A DNA stretch of 8,195 nucleotides from Candidatus Eiseniibacteriota bacterium (lineage in GTDB: Bacteria; Eisenbacteria; RBG-16-71-46): NCBI GenBank assembly GCA_023249815.1, contig JAHFBX010000119.1, positions 1 to 8,195 on the forward strand. Direction: 5' to 3'. The translations under genes and the position numbers were made by a program. The notes below the pieces were generated by a model that saw only the letters and a list, made by a program, of their open reading frames with translations, was not told the origin of the DNA and ran no database searches. Shown one piece after another: positions 5,603 to 8,195 of this stretch (position 1 is its first letter; every line of letters begins with the position of its first letter).

Positions 5603-6859
5603 TCAGCGTCCCCTCGCGCGCGGCACGGCGGCGGCGAGATCGGCGAGCGAGAGCGTGACCCGACCGTCCTCCAGCCTGTGCGCCACGGGCACCGGGTTAC
5701 AGCCGCCGCCGTTCGAGAGTGAGCCGAGAGCGATCGGCGACGTGCAGTTCCGGCACACCGCGGCCGAGCCTTCGAGGAAATAGCCGATGGGGCCACAGAT
5801 CTCGCAGGCGTCCAGGTTCGTGAAGATGACGCCACCCTGCTCGAGCACGAAGAAACGAGCCGGGCCGGCGGGCGTCGCGACCTCGTAGAAGTGCATGCGC
5901 TTGTCGCCGAGCGTGGCGGCATCGATCGAGACGACACCGTCTAAGGGAGTGAGCGTCTCCGCGGGCTCCGGGCCGGGGATGCGCGACCGGGTCGTGAACG
6001 CCACCGCCAGCACGCCGACCACGGCGAGGCCGAGGACCAGGAAACCCCTGCGCCACGCGACCTGTCGGGCCGCGGCGGCGCGCGCCAGCCGCGCCTCGGG
6101 GCCGGAGGCTGCCGAACCCGCGGCGTCACTCGCTGGCTGTTTCCCGCCGGTGCCGAACAGCATCCAGCCCAGCGCCAGCGCCAGCGTGAGCGTGAACAGC
6201 AGCAGCTCGTTCTTGATGAGCGGTCCGATGATCGCCATCTCGGTGCGCGACGCCGGCAGCACCTTGCCCTCGGAGAGTTCGTGCAGGCCGCCGACCAGAA
6301 GTTGGAACGCGAGCAGCAGCAGCACCCAGGTGGTGAGCGAGAAGAACGGCTTGAGCGGCACCTTGAGCGCACCTCGCGCGAACAGCACACCGAACCCGAT
6401 CGCGAGCGCCAGGCCGATCGCGGCGCCGGCCCACAGCATGAGACCCGCCGAGTTGAACTCCGCCGCGGCCAGGAACACCGCGGTCTCGAAGCCCTCGCGG
6501 AGCACCATGACGAACCCGAACAGCGCCACGCCCCAGGCGCCGCCGCGCGCGCCGCGCGCGAGCCCGGACTCGATCTCCTGCTTCATGTGCGGGGCCGACT
6601 TCCACATCCACCAGGTGAGCGACAGCACGAACACCGCGCCGACGAGCATCGCGACGCCTTCCACGATCTCCTGGTTCCAGGTCACGCGCGACGCGAGCAT
6701 GGCCAGCGCGATCGACGCGGCGAGCGCGGCCCCGGCGCCTGCGAGGAGCGCGGGCACGCGCGCGCTCTGGCCCTGGCGCGCGAGCAGGCCGCTCGCGATG
6801 GCGAGCACGAGAGCCGCTTCGACACCTTCTCGGAGCGTGATGACGAGCGCTTCGAACAC
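5603..6859 (-). CDS. FTR1-family iron permease with C-terminal DUF2318 (cysteine-rich, Fe-S-type) domain
   Basis: From the GTG at 6859 the protein has 418 residues. The N-terminal part has about seven hydrophobic helices. It carries both FTR1 iron-translocation motifs, REGVE (10-14) and REGFE (121-125), each in a membrane helix, plus HELSE at 193-197. A polar linker (238-270) leads to a further helix (272-290). The remainder is a DUF2318 domain with DACEICG (350-356), CRNC (369-372) and GGCNP (385-389), cysteines likely to bind metal or an Fe-S centre and placed extracytoplasmically. FTR1 proteins move ferric or freshly oxidised iron across the inner membrane. The FTR1-DUF2318 fusion is characteristic of bacterial FTR1/P19 systems. 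The start is chosen because VFEALVITLREG aligns with the usual FTR1 beginning, with GGGG just upstream and the regulator's stop 8 nt before. Confidence 0.95.
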   Translation of the reverse strand: MFEALVITLREGVEAALVLAIASGLLARQGQSARVPALLAGAGAALAASIALAMLASRVTWNQEIVEGVAMLVGAVFVLSLTWWMWKSAPHMKQEIESGLARGARGGAWGVALFGFVMVLREGFETAVFLAAAEFNSAGLMLWAGAAIGLALAIGFGVLFARGALKVPLKPFFSLTTWVLLLLAFQLLVGGLHELSEGKVLPASRTEMAIIGPLIKNELLLFTLTLALALGWMLFGTGGKQPASDAAGSAASGPEARLARAAAARQVAWRRGFLVLGLAVVGVLAVAFTTRSRIPGPEPAETLTPLDGVVSIDAATLGDKRMHFYEVATPAGPARFFVLEQGGVIFTNLDACEICGPIGYFLEGSAAVCRNCTSPIALGSLSNGGGCNPVPVAHRLEDGRVTLSLADLAAAVPRARGR

Positions 6860-6867
6860 GGCGGCCC

Positions 6868-7296
6868 CTACGCGCCCGGGCCCGGACGCACGAGCGTGTC
6901 GGGTGCGAGCGCCGACTTCCACGCCTGGCAGACACGCGGGGAACAGAATCCGAACGCGGCCTCGTTCAACGAGTAGAGCTGGCTCTTGCCGGCGCGACGG
7001 ACCCGGACGATGTCGAGGTCGCGCAGGATGCGGAGCTGGTGCGACGTGCCCGAGAGCGTCGCGCCGAGCGCGCCCGCAAGATCGCTCACGCACAGCTCGC
7101 CGAGCGAGAGCGCATAGACCATCTTGCTGCGGGTGGGATCGCCGAGCGCACGAAACATGCGCGACAGCTGCTCGACGTGGGTATGGTCCTGGAGCGCGCG
7201 ACGGACGCGTTCGGACGGGGAGATGGTGCGGCGTGCGGCCGCGGGGTGCGCGGCGCCATGGCGAGGCGCGCGCGCGCGACCCTGGAGCGTGGACAT
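6868..7296 (-). CDS. ArsR/SmtB-family metal-sensing transcriptional repressor
   Basis: The 142-residue protein contains the ArsR winged-helix core: LSRMFRALGDPTRSKMVYAL, ELCVSDLAGALG, recognition helix LSGTSHQLRILRDL, and the wing VRVRRAGKSQLYSLN. ELC (C69) is at the place of the metal-binding 'ELCV(C/G)D' motif of SmtB/CadC-type sensors. The alpha-5 Asp/His zinc site of SmtB is not evident: the region reads NEAAFGFCSPRVCQAW, with C118 and C123 instead. His38 and His40 lie in a 20-30 residue N-terminal extension that could supply further ligands. The ATG at 7296 is preceded by GGGAG with a 5 nt gap. An in-frame ATG at 7344 would fall within the promoter and is unlikely. The gene leads the iron-transport operon and probably represses it from the operator just upstream. 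The inducing metal is not known. Confidence 0.92.
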   Translation of the reverse strand: MSTLQGRARAPRHGAAHPAAARRTISPSERVRRALQDHTHVEQLSRMFRALGDPTRSKMVYALSLGELCVSDLAGALGATLSGTSHQLRILRDLDIVRVRRAGKSQLYSLNEAAFGFCSPRVCQAWKSALAPDTLVRPGPGA

Positions 7297-7301
7297 GGGG
7301 A

Positions 7302-7306
7302 CTCCC
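7302..7306 (-). promoter_or_regulatory. Ribosome-binding site deciding the start of the ArsR-family gene
   Basis: The minus strand reads GGGAG, then 5 nt, then the ATG at 7296-7294. This favours the 142-residue form over the upstream in-frame ATG at 7344, which has no such site. Confidence 0.7.
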
Positions 7307-7308
7307 GT

Positions 7309-7332
7309 GTGAACAGTTGAAGAGATATTCAC
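7309..7332. promoter_or_regulatory. Candidate ArsR-type operator in front of the iron operon
   Basis: On the minus strand the core at 7331-7318 reads TGAA-TATCTC-TTCA, the TGAA-N6-TTCA core seen in operators of SmtB/ArsR-type repressors. A second, overlapping inverted repeat has arms GTGAACA (7309-7315) and TATTCAC (7326-7332), which pair at six of seven positions around a 10 nt spacer. This AT-richer patch stands out in its GC-rich setting. It sits between the proposed -10 and the ArsR-gene ribosome-binding site, where bound repressor would block transcription. Autoregulation is inferred from position and family habit. Confidence 0.6.
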
Positions 7333-7342
7333 GTGTCGGCGC

Positions 7343-7372
7343 ACTATCCGGCGGGGCGGCGCGGGGCGTCAA
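7343..7372 (-). promoter_or_regulatory. Candidate sigma70-type promoter for the ArsR/iron operon
   Basis: The minus strand has TTGACG (7372-7367, 5 of 6 to TTGACA), an 18 nt spacer, and GATAGT (7348-7343, 4 of 6 to TATAAT). Transcription would begin near 7335, at the edge of the operator and about 40 nt before the ATG. A -35 this close to consensus in a GC-rich intergenic region, with an operator immediately downstream, makes the call plausible. Confidence 0.5.
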
Positions 7373-7408
7373 GCGCGCCGAACGCTCCCTAGACGAACGT
7401 GGTTTCAG

Positions 7409-7429
7409 GGTCGGGACATTGACCCGACC
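7409..7429. repeat. Perfect palindrome GGTCGGG-N7-CCCGACC over the divergent promoter
   Basis: The arms (7409-7415 and 7423-7429) are perfectly complementary over 7 bp with a 7 nt centre (ACATTGA). The right half overlaps the -35 box of the promoter proposed for the TPR gene. Its 21 bp size fits a dimeric repressor site. It is unlike the ArsR-type operator, so a different regulator would be needed. A transcript hairpin is the alternative, but it lies upstream of the predicted transcript start. Confidence 0.55.
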
Positions 7430-7448
7430 GCTCGCGCGCGTCGATACT
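7419..7448 (+). promoter_or_regulatory. Candidate sigma70-type promoter for the TPR protein gene
   Basis: TTGACC (7419-7424), an 18 nt spacer and GATACT (7443-7448) give 5 of 6 and 4 of 6 matches to consensus. The arrangement is the same as the promoter on the other strand. The predicted start near 7455 leaves a leader of about 65 nt before the ATG at 7520. Confidence 0.45.
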
Positions 7449-7463
7449 CGAAGGGGCTCCCGC

Positions 7464-7505
7464 GCCGGGCGTGTGACCGGTGATGGCTGCGCGCTCCACG
7501 CCGGC
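7464..7505 (+). other. Possible leader hairpin before the TPR gene
   Basis: GCCGGGCGTG (7464-7473) can pair with CACGCCGGC (7497-7505), giving 9 bp with one bulged G and a 23 nt loop. It ends 7 nt before the ribosome-binding site. In such GC-rich DNA hairpins are common, so a regulatory role is speculative. Confidence 0.25.
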
Positions 7506-7519
7506 CAAGACTAGAGGAC

Positions 7520-8195
7520 ATGAGCACGCGATCCCACTGCCGGCAGCCGTTCGGTTCCCGCCTCCTCTGCCTCGTCTCGGCGGTCGTGATGCTCGCAGCG
7601 CCGCCGCGCGTGGTCGCCGCCGCGAATCGCGAGGGTGAGTTGACCCGGCTGCTCGCGAGCGCCGAGGAGCACCTCGGCCGGAGAACGATCGAGATGCGGC
7701 GCTTGGCGATCGCCGAACTCGAGCGCGCCACCGAACTCGCGCCCCGCCGTGCGGACATCCAGCTGTCCCTGGCCCGCGCGTACTACCAGGCCGGCTTCCT
7801 CAAGCAGTCGCGACAGCACTACGGGCGCGCGGCGTCGCTGGCACCGAACCAGCCCGACGCCCGCATGGGGCTGGGCCATGCTTGGCGGCGAGACTGGCTC
7901 AAGTACTTGGAGCCGCGCTCGCTCGACCTCGCGGCGGAGCACTATACGACGTGCGCGAAGCTGGACCCGACGCGCGTGGACGCCTGGCTGCTCGCGTCCG
8001 CGCTGCAGATCGAGCGGGGTGACCTGCCGGCCGCGCGCGAGGCCGCCGACCGGGCGCTGAGCGCCGATCACACACGCGCCGAGGCCGCGCTCGCCGCCGC
8101 GTCGACGCGCTGGCGGCAAGGCGAGGTCGCCTCGGCGGACAGCCTGTTCCGGCTCGCGATCGGAAGGCTGCGTCGCAGCGTGCGGGACCGCCTCG
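7520..8195 (+). CDS. Exported tetratricopeptide-repeat protein (3' end outside window)
   Basis: The frame opens at the ATG at 7520, preceded by AGAGGA (7513-7518) one base upstream, and stays open to the right edge, giving at least 225 residues. The N-terminus is a Sec signal peptide: basic RQPFGSR, hydrophobic LLCLVSAVVMLAA, and cleavage probably after VVAAA (about residue 35). There is no lipobox. Downstream are helical TPR-like units, for example AIAELERATELAPRRADIQ (about 63-81), LSLARAYYQAGFLKQSRQHY ending in AASLAPNQPDA, AAEHYTTCAKLDPTRVDAW, and ALQIERGDLPAAREAADRAL. TPRs act as protein-protein scaffolds, here outside the cytoplasm. The missing C-terminus may hold a further domain. It is divergent from the iron operon and may or may not be related to it. 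Confidence 0.85.
   Translation, partial: MSTRSHCRQPFGSRLLCLVSAVVMLAAPPRVVAAANREGELTRLLASAEEHLGRRTIEMRRLAIAELERATELAPRRADIQLSLARAYYQAGFLKQSRQHYGRAASLAPNQPDARMGLGHAWRRDWLKYLEPRSLDLAAEHYTTCAKLDPTRVDAWLLASALQIERGDLPAAREAADRALSADHTRAEAALAAASTRWRQGEVASADSLFRLAIGRLRRSVRDRL

Noticed and set aside
7297..7344. Upstream in-frame ATG at 7344 for the ArsR gene
   Set aside because: It would place the start within the -10 box and operator and has no ribosome-binding site. ATG 7296 has GGGAG at the right distance.
5895..7514. 539-codon plus-strand open frame antisense to the iron permease and ArsR genes
   Set aside because: Ser/Arg/Pro/Thr-rich composition typical of an antisense shadow. It crosses the divergent promoter region and lacks any recognisable motif.

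Overview
This 8.2 kb window is very GC-rich (about 70% or more), with third codon positions almost entirely G or C and several GTG starts. It looks like a high-GC Gram-negative-type bacterium, for example Myxococcota, Gemmatimonadota or Candidatus Eisenbacteria. No marker gene fixes the phylum. There is no rRNA, tRNA, CRISPR array, transposase or phage gene.

Layout: positions 2-265 (+) hold the C-terminal tail of a sugar-type (MalK/UgpC-like) ABC ATPase. A complete single-domain universal stress protein follows at 365-802 (+). From about 7372 down to 864, everything reads on the minus strand as one tightly packed cluster. In transcription order it contains an ArsR/SmtB-family repressor (7296-6868), an FTR1-type iron permease with a C-terminal DUF2318 cysteine domain (6859-5603), two FtsX/MacB-like permeases (5600-4347 and 4354-3239), and a MacB-class ABC ATPase fused to a DtxR-type iron-sensor module (3242-2154). 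A small unrecognised protein (1942-1730, start uncertain) and a degenerate-rhodanese/SAM-methyltransferase fusion (about 1733-864) come last. Gene spacing is 8 nt, 2 nt, -8 nt and -4 nt across the first five genes, so they almost certainly form an operon. At 7520 (+) a divergent gene for a secreted TPR protein starts and runs off the right edge.

How the genes work together: an FTR1 permease with DUF2318, two FtsX-like permeases and an ABC ATPase match the known FTR1/P19-type bacterial iron uptake loci (the Campylobacter p19 locus type). The periplasmic P19 protein and the thioredoxin-like genes usual in such loci are absent here. The unusual part is control. The operon is led by an ArsR-type sensor with an atypical cysteine set, and its promoter is overlapped downstream of the -10 by an ArsR-like TGAA-N6-TTCA operator. 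The transporter's own ATPase carries a DtxR domain that keeps the Cys-x-x-Glu-His metal ligands of iron-type DtxR. This suggests iron sensing both at transcription and, possibly, directly on the ATPase.

The ArsR/TPR intergenic region holds two divergent promoter-like elements with the same TTGAC(G/C)-N18-GATA(G/C)T design, and a perfect GGTCGGG-N7-CCCGACC palindrome over the TPR-side -35.
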